From DASRPD01 sp035646535 (GTDB lineage: Bacteria > Actinomycetota > Acidimicrobiia > IMCC26256 > JANYLB01), in assembly GCA_035646535.1 (NCBI GenBank), contig DASRPD010000052.1:5277-69276 (forward strand): a stretch of 64,000 bases of DNA, written 5' to 3'. Position numbers and translations under genes: made by a program. This document shows, piece by piece, positions 40,798 to 49,390 of the stretch (position 1 is the first letter of the stretch; each line of letters opens with the position of its first letter). The notes beneath the pieces are model-generated. The model was not told the origin of the DNA. It saw only the letters and a list, made by a program, of their open reading frames with translations, and did no database searches.

Positions 40798-41274
40798 CTA
40801 CGCGCGGGCACCCATCGACTGCGCCTGCGCGACCTGGTAGCGCACCTGGGCGACGTGGTCGGCGGAGGAGACGGGGATCTGAGTCGCGTGGTACAGGCCT
40901 TCGGCCTGCACCGTCACCTCAACGTACCCGCGCGTCTTGGTCTCCTTGACGAGCAGGAAAAACAGACCGATGAGGCACAGCAGCGCGAACAGGATGGCCA
41001 GGATGATGGCCCACGCTGGAATCTTTTGTTCGGTGGTCGACATGTCGCGAGCGATCCACTGCGAACCGTGCAGCGGCGCGGTGCCGTTGGGCGTGACAAC
41101 CCAATGCGGGCTGACCCCGATGTCACCGATCGTGAGGATGATCTGCTCAGCCGAATCGGCGGGCGACACGCCCGGGACCGGCAACACGTCATCAGAGGAA
41201 ACCGTGAGGCGGGCGGGGTCAGCGGGCGGGGTCAGCGGCTGGTCTCCACCGACCGGGGGTTCGTTGGTGGACAT
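40798..41274 (-). CDS. Single-pass membrane protein of unknown function
   Basis: A 158-residue protein. A Pro/Asp-rich N-terminal part (about 1-80) precedes a helix (about 87-107, WAIILAILFALLCLIGLFFL). A ~45-residue C-terminal segment with RGYVEVTVQAEGLYHATQIPV follows, which resembles a short domain seen in other actinobacterial membrane proteins. The start ATG at 41274 has GAGGG upstream. The function is unknown. Confidence 0.65.
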   Translation of the reverse strand: MSTNEPPVGGDQPLTPPADPARLTVSSDDVLPVPGVSPADSAEQIILTIGDIGVSPHWVVTPNGTAPLHGSQWIARDMSTTEQKIPAWAIILAILFALLCLIGLFFLLVKETKTRGYVEVTVQAEGLYHATQIPVSSADHVAQVRYQVAQAQSMGARA

Positions 41275-41594
41275 CGTGTTTTCCCTCTCTGCCCCGGAGA
41301 CACCTGGCCGGTGCGAGGCAACCTAACGATGGGCGACACCGGACCGCAAGAGTCCCGCGTTCGACTGAAGATGAAGGCTGCGAACGACTGCCCAACGCGC
41401 TGAAGCGAGCCTCGAGTCCACGTCGAGCGAGCAAGCTCTGCGAACCCACCCAATCTCCGCGACCGGACTCAGCGCGTCGACAATGGGGCTCAAGCCAAAC
41501 TACGCAACGGACGATCAAGCCCGATATCCGCGAGATCGATCGGTCGCGCTTGTAGCGTCGCCGCCGCGAGTCATCGCGCGAAGGGAGCGCCTCC
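41275..41594. other. 320-bp divergent intergenic region
   Basis: Between two divergent membrane-protein genes. It holds the ribosome binding sites of both (GAGGG near 41286; GAAGGGAG 41579-41587) and presumably both promoters. I see no gene, strong hairpin or repeat in it. Confidence 0.5.
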
Positions 41595-42299
41595 ATGTCA
41601 CAGACCCCGCCTCCACCTCCACCTCCGGCGGCACCACCACCCCCGCCTGCGGGTCCTTCTCCGGGCGGTGCTTCCAACGCGCCGTTCAGCGTCGGTGACG
41701 CGGTCGGCTACGGCTGGAACGCCTACTGGAAGAACGTCGGCCCGATGATCCTCATCGTGCTGGCAATCTGGGCGGTGAACCTGGTCTTCAGCCTGATCAG
41801 CTTGCCGTTCGACAACCAGTTCGTCCGCTTCTTCATCTCGCTTGTCGGCACCGTCGTCAGCCTCCTGCTCGCCCTGGGGCTGATCCGTGCCACCTTGGCG
41901 TTGACTCGCGGGGAGACGCCCGAGGTGTCGATGCTGTTCGAGACCGACAACTTCGGTCCCTACCTCGTCGCCGCGATCCTGTTCGGGATCGGCACGGTGA
42001 TCGGCTTCGTCCTCTGCATCATCCCCGGGATCATCTTCCTCACGTTCTTCGGCTTCTACGGATTCGTCATCGTGGACCAGGACGAGAAGAGCCCGATCGC
42101 GGCCCTCACCCGGTCAAAGGACCTGGTCTCGGGCCACTTCGGCGCGGTGCTGGGATTGGCCGTCGTGCTCTTGCTCATCAACATCGTCGGTGCCCTGTTG
42201 TGCGGGGTCGGGCTGCTGTTCACGATCGGGATCACTGCGATCGCGTGGGCGTACGCCTACCGGGCGCTGAGCGGCCAGTCGGTCGCGCCGGTGCAGTAA
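41595..42299 (+). CDS. Multi-pass membrane protein with proline-rich N-terminus
   Basis: A 234-residue protein. The first ~30 residues are a Pro/Ala-rich cytosolic tail. VGDAVGYGWNAYWKNVGPM leads into five or six hydrophobic segments between 50 and 225, in the style of DUF975 or glycerophosphodiester-phosphodiesterase membrane domains. VDQDEKSPIAALTRSKDLVSGHF is a conserved loop type in such proteins. The start is supported by GAAGGGAG. A membrane-homeostasis role is possible but unproven. Confidence 0.7.
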   Translation: MSQTPPPPPPPAAPPPPPAGPSPGGASNAPFSVGDAVGYGWNAYWKNVGPMILIVLAIWAVNLVFSLISLPFDNQFVRFFISLVGTVVSLLLALGLIRATLALTRGETPEVSMLFETDNFGPYLVAAILFGIGTVIGFVLCIIPGIIFLTFFGFYGFVIVDQDEKSPIAALTRSKDLVSGHFGAVLGLAVVLLLINIVGALLCGVGLLFTIGITAIAWAYAYRALSGQSVAPVQ

Positions 42300-42323
42300 C
42301 GACACAAGGAGACCAGAACCAGG

Positions 42324-42701
42324 CATCTACTCGGAGCCGAATCATCAGCCGGCCTCAGCGCGAGCTACGTCATCGTCCTGATCGCGGCGGCCGTCATCGG
42401 CATCATCGCGATGTGGGTTGTGTTCGCGAAGGCCGGTCAGCCGGGTTGGACCGCGATCATCCCGATCCTCAACACCCTGGTGCTGCTGAAGGTCGTGAAG
42501 CGGCCGTTGTGGCGGGTCCTGCTGCTGTTCATCCCGTGTGTGAACATCATCGTGCTCATCATGGTGATGAGGGACCTGTCCAAGGCGTTCGACCACGGTG
42601 TGGGGTTCACAGTGGGACTCGTGTTCTTGAACACGATCTTCATGCTGGTCCTGGCGTTCGGCCGGAGCCGCTACCAGCTCGAGCGCGAACCCATCTTTTA
42701 G
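42324..42701 (+). CDS. DUF5684-like membrane protein with missing start codon
   Basis: The frame encodes LSASYVIVLIAAAVIGIIAMWVVFAKAGQPGW, AIIPILNTLVLLKVVKRPLW and two more helices, close to DUF5684 proteins. The open frame runs upstream of the first ATG (42411) through the whole first helix. AAGGAG at 42306-42311 is at normal distance from codon AGG 42321-42323, where an ATG would be expected; no ATG, GTG or TTG exists there. Starting at 42411 would remove helix one. Either the start codon was lost, a rare start is used, or the base is wrong. Confidence 0.6.
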   Translation, partial: HLLGAESSAGLSASYVIVLIAAAVIGIIAMWVVFAKAGQPGWTAIIPILNTLVLLKVVKRPLWRVLLLFIPCVNIIVLIMVMRDLSKAFDHGVGFTVGLVFLNTIFMLVLAFGRSRYQLEREPIF

Positions 42702-42750
42702 AACAGCCACGCACGACCCGGCAGCAGCCGGCCACAAGACGCTCGTCGGT

Positions 42751-42776
42751 CGGCCGGGGGATTCGTCCCCCGGCCG
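42751..42776. terminator. Perfect bidirectional terminator hairpin
   Basis: CGGCCGGGGGA (42751-42761) pairs perfectly with TCCCCCGGCCG (42766-42776) around a TTCG tetraloop, between two convergent genes. A very stable 11-bp stem. Confidence 0.75.
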
Positions 42777-42810
42777 GCTCGCGTCCGGCTCATTCGGTCG
42801 TCGACTGCGC

Positions 42811-43239
42811 TCAGGTGCCGGAGTAGAGCCAGTCGAATGGCGCCATCGACAGGTTGCGCACGACCCAGAAGCTGAGGAGCACCCCGAGTGCCACCAGCGT
42901 GACCGGCAGGCTCGGCGCGTAGGTGCGGATCGTTCGACCGCCGAAGGCGCGCGTCAGCCACGCGAAGGTGCCCCACAGGATGAAGGGGATCGCGACGAGG
43001 GCCAACACGTTGTAGCTCGCCGCCGCGAGCAGATCACCACGGAACAGCGCGTGGGCGGCCCGCGTGCCGCCGCAACCCGGACAGTCCAGCCCGGTGGCGG
43101 CCTTGAACGGACAGATCGTCGGCCCGTCGGTCGGATCCACGACCGCGACCGCGGCGCATCCGGCAGCCAGGAGCGCGCCGGCGAGCAGCGGAGCGTGGGT
43201 GGTTCGCCGAGCGCCGACGGCCGTCGCGGTGAGCACCAT
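42811..43239 (-). CDS. DUF2752 membrane protein
   Basis: A 142-residue protein. The signature CPFKAATGLDCPGCGGTRAAHALFRGD (about 43-69) defines DUF2752, with three cysteines in the CP...CPGCGGTR pattern. Helices lie at about 17-36, 75-96 and 108-128. The function of the family is unknown. Convergent with the DUF5684-like gene and divergent from metY. Confidence 0.85.
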   Translation of the reverse strand: MVLTATAVGARRTTHAPLLAGALLAAGCAAVAVVDPTDGPTICPFKAATGLDCPGCGGTRAAHALFRGDLLAAASYNVLALVAIPFILWGTFAWLTRAFGGRTIRTYAPSLPVTLVALGVLLSFWVVRNLSMAPFDWLYSGT

Positions 43240-43361
43240 CGAGACTCATGCTAGGTGGCGCCGAGCCCGCCCGGACCACAGTCCTGCGAATGGGTTTGAT
43301 CCCCTCGGGGAGACGCGTCACGCTACGGCCTTCCGCGACACGAGCGAGAGGGAGCTTCCTG

Positions 43362-44660
43362 ATGGCCGACTGGGGTTTCGAGACCCGCCAGATCCACGCC
43401 GGTACCGAACCCGACCCGACCACCGGGGCGCGCGCGGTGCCGATCTACCAGACGACGTCGTACGTGTTCCGCGACACCGACCACGCCGCGGCGCTGTTCG
43501 GGCTGTCCGAGCTCGGCAACATCTACACCCGGATCATGAACCCCACCCAGGCCGCGTTCGAGGACCGCGTCTGCGCACTGGAGGGCGGGGTGGGCGCGCT
43601 CGCCACGGCATCGGGCCAGGCCGCCCAGGCCATCGCGCTCATGAACCTCGCCGAGAACGGCGGCCACATCGTCTCGTCCACGTCGCTGTACGGCGGCACC
43701 TACAACCAGCTGCACTACACGTTCCCGAAGTTGGGCATCGAGGTCAGCTTCGTCGACCCCGACGACCTCGCCGGCTGGCGCACCGCCATTCGTCCCAACA
43801 CCCGCGCCTTCTACGGTGAGACCATCGGCAACCCCAAGGGCGACATCTTCGACTTCGAAGGTGTGAGCGCGATCGCGCACGACAACGGCATCCCGCTCGT
43901 GATCGACAACACGCTCGCGTCGCCGTACCTCTGCCAGCCGCTGCGGTGGGGAGTCGACATCGTGACGCACTCGGCGACGAAGTTCATCGGCGGCCACGGC
44001 ACGTCGATCGGCGGGATCATCATCGACGGTGGGAAGTTCGACTACGTGGCCAGCGGCCGCTTCCCCGGATTCACCGAGCCCGACCCGAGCTATCACGGCC
44101 TGGTGTTCTCCGAGCTGCCGGAACCGCTGCGGCCCGCGCAGTACATCCTGAAGGCGCGCCTGCAGTACCAGCGCGACATCGGCGCGGCGGTGTCACCGTT
44201 CAACGCGTTCCTGTTCCTCCAGGGGCTCGAGACGCTCAGCCTGCGCATGGAACGCCACTCGCAGAACGCCCGCGCCGTCGCGCAGTGGCTGGAGGCGCGA
44301 GACGAGGTGGAGTGGGTGGCGTATCCGGGCCTTGCGTCGAGTCAGTGGCACGCACGCGCGCAGCACTATCTCCCCGACGGGCAGGGCGCGATCATCTCGT
44401 TCGGTGTCGAAGGCGGGCTCGACGCGGGTCGTCGATTCATCGAGGCGCTCGAGTTGCACAGCCACCTGGCCAATGTCGGCGATGTGCGCAGCCTCGCCAT
44501 CCACCCGGCCACCACCACGCACCAACAGCTGTCTCCCGAGGAGCAGGCCACGGCCGGCGTCGTGCCGGAGCTCGTCCGGCTGTCGGTCGGCATCGAGAGC
44601 CTGGACGACATCCTGGCGGACCTGGAGACCGGGTTTGGGGCCGCCAAGGGCGCCTCGTAG
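43362..44660 (+). CDS. metY: O-acetylhomoserine sulfhydrylase
   Basis: A 432-residue PLP enzyme making homocysteine from O-acetylhomoserine and sulfide. The PLP Lys207 lies in THSATKFIGGHGTSIGG; the N-terminal GFETRQIHAGTEPDPTTGARAVPIYQTTSY is typical. ATG 43362 follows GAGAGGGAG. It is directly upstream of metX (20 bp), so the pair completes methionine sulfur incorporation. I looked for a SAM riboswitch in the 120-bp leader and found none. Confidence 0.95.
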   Translation: MADWGFETRQIHAGTEPDPTTGARAVPIYQTTSYVFRDTDHAAALFGLSELGNIYTRIMNPTQAAFEDRVCALEGGVGALATASGQAAQAIALMNLAENGGHIVSSTSLYGGTYNQLHYTFPKLGIEVSFVDPDDLAGWRTAIRPNTRAFYGETIGNPKGDIFDFEGVSAIAHDNGIPLVIDNTLASPYLCQPLRWGVDIVTHSATKFIGGHGTSIGGIIIDGGKFDYVASGRFPGFTEPDPSYHGLVFSELPEPLRPAQYILKARLQYQRDIGAAVSPFNAFLFLQGLETLSLRMERHSQNARAVAQWLEARDEVEWVAYPGLASSQWHARAQHYLPDGQGAIISFGVEGGLDAGRRFIEALELHSHLANVGDVRSLAIHPATTTHQQLSPEEQATAGVVPELVRLSVGIESLDDILADLETGFGAAKGAS

Positions 44661-44680
44661 CGTCCTAACCTCCTGGGTTG

Positions 44681-45859
44681 GTGACAACACCCGCCGCACC
44701 CGACCCGATCCCGGTCACGGGCGCCCCGATCCCGGTCACGGGCGCCTGGACGCCCGGCGACCCTGTCGGCGCGCGCCGTTTCGTCACGGTGTTCGAATCC
44801 CGCCCGCACGTCCTCGAGACCGGCGGACGTCTCGCCGAGGTCACCGTCGCGTACGAGGCGTGGGGTGAGCTGAATCGCGAGCACACCAACGCCGTTCTCG
44901 TCCTCCACGCCCTCACCGGTGACAGCCACGCGGCCGGACCGACGGGCCCCGGGCATCCGTCGCCGGGTTGGTGGGACGAGATCATCGGCCCCGGCCGCGC
45001 GCTCGACACCGATCGCTTCTTCGTGGTCTGCCCGAACGTGCTCGGCAGCTGTCGGGGAACGACCGGGCCCGCATCGGCCGCCGACGACGGCCGACCGTAC
45101 GGGTCGCGCTTTCCGGCCGTGACAATCCGCGATCAGGTCGTCGCCGAGGCCGCGCTCGCCGAGAAGCTCGGGATCAGCCGTTGGGCGGCTGTCGTCGGCG
45201 GGTCCATGGGCGGGATGCGAGTCCTCGAGTGGTGCGTCGGCTTCCCCGAACGGGTCGGCGCCGCGGTCGTGATCGCGTGCGGGGCCAAGGCCACCGCCGA
45301 GGAGATCGCGCTCTGCTCGCTCCAGATCCGATCGATCCGCGCGGATCCGGGATTCCGCGGCGGCGACTACTACGACGCGGCGCCCGGTGAGGGACCGCAT
45401 GCGGGCCTGTCGCTCGCGCGCGGCATCGGCACGTTGAGCTATCGGTCGGAATGGGAGTTCGAGCAGCGGTTCGGCCGCGGCCACCAGGGCGACGAGGACC
45501 CGCTCACCGGCGGTCGCTACGCCATCGAGAGCTACCTCGAGTACCACGGCGACAAGCTCACCCGCCGCTTCGACGCGAACAGCTACATCACATTGAGCAA
45601 CGCCATGAACTTCCACGACGTCGGGCGTGGTCGTGGGGGTGTCGCCGCGGCGCTGGCGCGGGTGCGCAGCCCGGTCGCGCTGGCCGGCATCTCGTCGGAC
45701 CACCTGTACCCGCTTCGGCTGCAACACGAGCTGGCCGCGTTGCTGCCGACGAGCGGCGAGGTGACGGTGATCCAGTCCGTGAGCGGCCACGACGGGTTCC
45801 TCACCGAAACCGACGCCGTCGCCAAGGTCATCGGCGGAGCACTCACCGACGTCGGCTGA
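44681..45859 (+). CDS. metX: Homoserine O-acetyltransferase
   Basis: A 392-residue alpha/beta-hydrolase-fold acyltransferase that acetylates homoserine. LVLHALTGDSHAAG forms the oxyanion region; the nucleophile Ser175 lies in VVGGSMGGMR; Asp and His are in ISSDHLYPL and VSGHDGFLTE. GTG 44681 gives the family's usual length plus a short N-terminal extension. The extension contains a perfect 21-bp tandem duplication that encodes PIPVTGA twice. It forms an operon with metY. Confidence 0.95.
   Translation: MTTPAAPDPIPVTGAPIPVTGAWTPGDPVGARRFVTVFESRPHVLETGGRLAEVTVAYEAWGELNREHTNAVLVLHALTGDSHAAGPTGPGHPSPGWWDEIIGPGRALDTDRFFVVCPNVLGSCRGTTGPASAADDGRPYGSRFPAVTIRDQVVAEAALAEKLGISRWAAVVGGSMGGMRVLEWCVGFPERVGAAVVIACGAKATAEEIALCSLQIRSIRADPGFRGGDYYDAAPGEGPHAGLSLARGIGTLSYRSEWEFEQRFGRGHQGDEDPLTGGRYAIESYLEYHGDKLTRRFDANSYITLSNAMNFHDVGRGRGGVAAALARVRSPVALAGISSDHLYPLRLQHELAALLPTSGEVTVIQSVSGHDGFLTETDAVAKVIGGALTDVG
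44705..44746. repeat. 21-bp perfect in-frame tandem duplication in metX
   Basis: The 21-bp unit 44705-44725 is repeated exactly at 44726-44746 and adds seven residues to the N-terminal tail of MetX. Being a multiple of three, it keeps the reading frame. Confidence 0.9.
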
Positions 45860-45880
45860 ACGCGACCCGCCTCAGGGTCG

Positions 45881-46489
45881 TCAGTCCTCGACGGAACGAC
45901 GGCCTTCGAGCGCACGACCGAGCGTGACCTCGTCGGCGTACTCGAGGTCACCGCCGACGGGCAGGCCGCTGGCGATGCGCGTCACCTTCACACCAACGGG
46001 CGCCAGCAGCCGCGCCAGATACATCGCGGTGGCTTCACCCTCGATGTTGGGGTTCGTCGCCAGGATGACCTCCTCCACGCCCTCTTCGGAGACGCGCGCC
46101 AGGAGCTCCTGGACTCGGAGCTGTTCGGGTCCGACACCCTCGATGGGTCGGATCGCACCCTGGAGCACGTGGTAGCGGCCGCGGAACCCCTGGGTGCGCT
46201 CCAACGCGACGATGTCACGGGGCTCCTCGACGACACACAGCAGCGCGGCGTCACGTCGTTCGTCGCGGCAGAACACGCACAGCTCACCCTCGGCGAGGTT
46301 GAAGCACCGGCGACACCACGACATCTTCTCCTTGGCCTCGCGAATCGCGCCCGCGAGTCGTTCCGCGTCTTCGCGCGGGACGTTCAGGATGTAGAAGGCG
46401 ATGCGCTGGGCCGACTTGGGACCAACGCCGGGGAGCCGACCGAGCTCGTCGATGAGCCGCTGGACGGGTCCTTCGTAGGGAGAGGCCAA
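45881..46489 (-). CDS. recR: Recombination protein RecR
   Basis: A 202-residue zinc protein that acts with RecF/RecO to load RecA on gapped DNA. The N-terminal helix-hairpin-helix LGRLPGVGPKSAQRIAF, the zinc finger CRRCFNL...CVFC, and the Toprim domain with VVEEPRDIVALE and ATNPNIEGEATA are intact. It lies 12 bp after ybaB and belongs to the conserved dnaX-ybaB-recR operon. Confidence 0.97.
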   Translation of the reverse strand: MASPYEGPVQRLIDELGRLPGVGPKSAQRIAFYILNVPREDAERLAGAIREAKEKMSWCRRCFNLAEGELCVFCRDERRDAALLCVVEEPRDIVALERTQGFRGRYHVLQGAIRPIEGVGPEQLRVQELLARVSEEGVEEVILATNPNIEGEATAMYLARLLAPVGVKVTRIASGLPVGGDLEYADEVTLGRALEGRRSVED

Positions 46490-46501
46490 TCGAGTGTCGG
46501 C

Positions 46502-46837
46502 CTAGCCGAGGAGGCCGCCGAGGCCGCCGAGGTCGAGCCCGCCGGTGACTGCGCCCATCCGCTCCGACGCCTTTTCCTGGGCAGTCCGCAGGGCCTCGCT
46601 CACGGCCGCGACGACGAGGTCCTCGAGCATCTCCACGTCTTCGGGGTCGACGACCTGCGGGTCGATCGACACCGCCTGGATCGTCCCCGAGCCTGTCGCC
46701 ACCGCGCGGACCATGCCACCACCCGCCGATCCCTCGACCGTCTCGGATTCCAGGGCTTCCTGCGCAGTGGCCATGTCGGCCTGCATCTGCTGCACCTGGC
46801 GCATCATCTGATTCATCTGCTTCTGGGGGTTGGCCAC
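46502..46837 (-). CDS. ybaB: YbaB/EbfC family nucleoid-associated protein
   Basis: A 111-residue DNA-binding protein. The N-terminal helix NQMMRQVQQMQADMATAQEAL forms the dimer arm; GGGMVRAVATGSGTIQAVSIDP is the conserved sheet. GTG 46837 follows AGGAG at good spacing; the longer open frame upstream has no family content. It sits between dnaX and recR, its usual place. Confidence 0.93.
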   Translation of the reverse strand: MANPQKQMNQMMRQVQQMQADMATAQEALESETVEGSAGGGMVRAVATGSGTIQAVSIDPQVVDPEDVEMLEDLVVAAVSEALRTAQEKASERMGAVTGGLDLGGLGGLLG

Positions 46838-46884
46838 GCCAGGCTCCTGATCGGCTCGCTCATCGCGAGGGGGGTCGAGGGGGG

Positions 46885-48759
46885 TTAGGTCTGGGGGATC
46901 TCTTCGACGACCGTGGCGCCGAAGTCGTTCTGCAACCGAGACACCGAATCTACCGTCGTTCCCGCGGTCGGGGCGTCGACCAGCTCCTCCGGGTCGATGA
47001 CCTCGTCGGGTTCGTCGGGTGGTGGCGGGGGCTCCTCGGCCGTCTTCGCCGACGGTGAGGACGGGGATGCGGCCGGCGGCGAGCCGTCGGACGGGCCGGT
47101 TGGCGACGAGGCAGGCCCGGGCTGGCCGAGGCCGTCCTGGGCAACGAGACGGAATCGAGGGTTCGCGCCGAGGTGCTCGGCGAGCGCGGCACGGATCTGG
47201 GGCGCCTCCCGCTGGAAGCGACGTTTCGTTCGATCGATCGCCCGCGGCGCGACGCCGAACACGACGACATCGTCCTCGATCGCAATCGGCTGGGCTTCCT
47301 GCACCGCGTTTCGCAACGACAAGGACAGCCCGGGCAGGACCGCGGCCCACGCGACGATCACGTCGTCAAGGTCGAACGAGGCGTCACTCGATGTCAGCGG
47401 TACCGCCGGCACCGGCGGTGCGGGTGCAGCGGCGGGCGCCGCCGGTGGTTCTGACGCGATAGGCGGCGAGGAAGCCGTGACCGGATCGGGGTCGGACGGC
47501 GGCACTCGTGCGGCGCGTTCACGGCGGAGCTCGCCGAGCGAGGGCTGCGTCGCCGGCGGCGTCGCGGCGGGCGCGGTGGTCCCGGACGCCGCGGCGGCTC
47601 TGTCCGAGAGGGCCTGCTCGAGCCGTTCGACCCGGTCGGCGAGTGACTCGACCTGCGGGAGCGTGTCCCGACGGGCGACGCGTACCAGCGCGATCTCCAG
47701 GGTGAGCCTCGGATCGGTCGCGTCGGTGCCGCGCATGTCGGCGACGGAGTGGCCGAGGGTCTCGAGCGCGCGCACAAGCCGCGCGTTGCCGAGATGGGTT
47801 GCCAGGGCCCGCAGGCGGGCCTGTTCGTCCTCGGTGAGCTCGACTCGGACGCGACCATCCGCCGCAGCCAGCACGAACGCATCTCGGAGCGTGCGGAGGA
47901 GGTCGTCGGCCACGCGGCGCGGCTCGTGGCCGGTCTCGAGGAGCTCGGCGAGCGCTCCGAGCGCGCCCGCGGGGTCCTCGGCCGCGACGGCATCGAGCAC
48001 GTTCACGCGAATCTCGAACGGCGAGCCACCGAACGCGTCGGTGACCGTGCTGAGGTCCAGGCGGGCGGTGTTCGCGGCGAGGGCCTGGTCGAGCAGGCTG
48101 AGCACGTCGCGAGCAGAACCGGCGCCCTGGTGCGCGATGCGCTCGACGGCCTCGTCTTCGGCCTCGACGCCTTCTCGCTCCAGCACGCCGCGCAGGATCG
48201 CGATGAGCTGGTCCGTCGTGTAGAGCGACAGCTCGAAGTGCTGGGTGCGGGACCGAATGGTCGGAAGCACCTTCTCTGGGTTCGTCGTCGCCAGCGCGAA
48301 CATGACGTGACCGGGCGGTTCCTCGAGGGTCTTCAGCAACGCGTTCGACGCCGCGGTGGTGAGCATGTGGACCTCATCGATGATGTACACCTTCTTGACC
48401 GTCGTCGCGCCGACGCCGAGGTGCACGCGTTCGATGAGGTCGCGGATGGAGTCGACACCGGTGTTCGACGCGGCGTCGAGCTCGATGAGGTCGGAGAAGG
48501 TGCCGCTCGCAATCGCCGCGCAGTTCTCACACTCGCCGCACGGCTCACCGTCGTCACCGCGCGCGAGACAGTTGATCGCCTTGCCGAGGATCCGGGCCGT
48601 CGTCGTCTTGCCCGTTCCCCGCGGCCCGGAGAAGAGGTAGGCGTGGCCGACACGGTCCTCGCGCACCGAGGCCCGTAACGCGGCCGTGAGGTGTTCCTGG
48701 CCGATCAGCTCACCGAAGCGCTGCGGTCGGTACTTGCGGTAGAGCGACTGGTAGGCCAT
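46885..48759 (-). CDS. dnaX: DNA polymerase III subunits gamma/tau
   Basis: A 624-residue clamp-loader ATPase. Walker A SGPRGTGKTTTAR is near 44-56, the zinc ligands CLARG...CGECENC follow, then IDEVHMLTTAASNALLKTLEEPP and an arginine finger in IRSRTQHFEL. The C-terminal ~270 residues are Ala/Pro-rich, with a tau-type region. I see no typical slippery A-run for a programmed frameshift, so only the full-length form is predicted. First gene of the dnaX-ybaB-recR operon. Confidence 0.96.
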   Translation of the reverse strand: MAYQSLYRKYRPQRFGELIGQEHLTAALRASVREDRVGHAYLFSGPRGTGKTTTARILGKAINCLARGDDGEPCGECENCAAIASGTFSDLIELDAASNTGVDSIRDLIERVHLGVGATTVKKVYIIDEVHMLTTAASNALLKTLEEPPGHVMFALATTNPEKVLPTIRSRTQHFELSLYTTDQLIAILRGVLEREGVEAEDEAVERIAHQGAGSARDVLSLLDQALAANTARLDLSTVTDAFGGSPFEIRVNVLDAVAAEDPAGALGALAELLETGHEPRRVADDLLRTLRDAFVLAAADGRVRVELTEDEQARLRALATHLGNARLVRALETLGHSVADMRGTDATDPRLTLEIALVRVARRDTLPQVESLADRVERLEQALSDRAAAASGTTAPAATPPATQPSLGELRRERAARVPPSDPDPVTASSPPIASEPPAAPAAAPAPPVPAVPLTSSDASFDLDDVIVAWAAVLPGLSLSLRNAVQEAQPIAIEDDVVVFGVAPRAIDRTKRRFQREAPQIRAALAEHLGANPRFRLVAQDGLGQPGPASSPTGPSDGSPPAASPSSPSAKTAEEPPPPPDEPDEVIDPEELVDAPTAGTTVDSVSRLQNDFGATVVEEIPQT

Positions 48760-48936
48760 CGCAGATCGTTCCCGTCACCGAGCCGCGCGGTCGTCGCGGC
48801 GTCTGCGACCGACCTTACCGAACGCCCCTGCACGTCGCGCCGTTGCGATCCGGGTCGAAGCCCGACGATCGCGGGGGCGGTGCCGTGGATCGACGACCTC
48901 ATCCGCCGACGTGGCCCCGTGGCGAGGGAGTAGCAG

Positions 48937-49024
48937 TGGCGGAGGGAGTGGGATTCGAACCCACGGTGAGTTGCCCCACACACGCTTTCCAAGCGTGCCG
49001 ATTCGGCCGCTCTCGCATCCCTCC
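48937..49024 (-). tRNA. tRNA-Ser (anticodon GGA)
   Basis: On the minus strand: acceptor GGAGGGA/TCCCTCC with G and encoded CCA, anticodon loop TTGGAAA (anticodon GGA) on stem CACGC/GCGTG, a long variable arm (TGTGGGGCAACTCACC) and T loop TTCGAAT. 88 bases. It is nearly identical, outside the anticodon arm, to the tRNA-Ser at 49901 in the other direction. Confidence 0.95.
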
Positions 49025-49063
49025 CGAGCGGGTGATCCTACCGAGGCTGGTAACGTCGACCAC

Positions 49064-49343
49064 GCGGACCGTGCTAGGCGGGGAGCTCGTGGTGCCTTGT
49101 ACCCCCAATCCACGTCAGGGGGGGCTGAACTCCCGCTCGAGGCCCGGGCCGCCGTAGGGAAGGCGATCCGCACGTGGCTTTGATGGCCGGGTCCTGCGCA
49201 ACGAGATCTCGTGAACCGAGTCAGGTCCGGAAGGAAGCAGCTCTCAGCGGGCCCTCTCGTGTGCCGTAGGGTGGCCTGGCCGGAGCCGTCGACGGACAAC
49301 CGCGCCCTTCGGCGCCGGGGTCGACCGCGGGTGCACGGTCCGC
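49064..49343 (+). ncRNA. ffs: Signal recognition particle RNA, large form with Alu domain
   Basis: The S domain is unmistakable: GTCAGGTCCGGAAGGAAGCA (49219-49238) binds Ffh. Upstream, GTGCTAGGCGGGGAG, TGGTGCCTTGTACC and CCAATCC (49071-49113) match the 5' Alu domain of the large Bacillus-type SRP RNA. Downstream, GTCGACC and GGGTGCACGG match its 3' end. The ends pair: GCGGACCGTGC (49064-49074) with GCACGGTCCGC (49333-49343), a perfect 11-bp terminal helix. Length is about 280 bases. Studied actinobacteria usually have the short 4.5S form. It sits between tRNA-Ser and tadA. Confidence 0.85.
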
Positions 49344-49390
49344 ATGTTCGACGCCCGCTGACTGATTCCGGGCGCCGGTAGCCTCGGCCC

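Noticed and set aside
43240..43361. SAM riboswitch upstream of metY
   Set aside because: No CCGGCAACC-type core, pseudoknot or other SAM-class signature could be found in the leader.
46885..48759. Programmed frameshift producing the short gamma subunit of dnaX
   Set aside because: No A-rich slippery sequence with a following hairpin is visible in the coding strand at the expected place.
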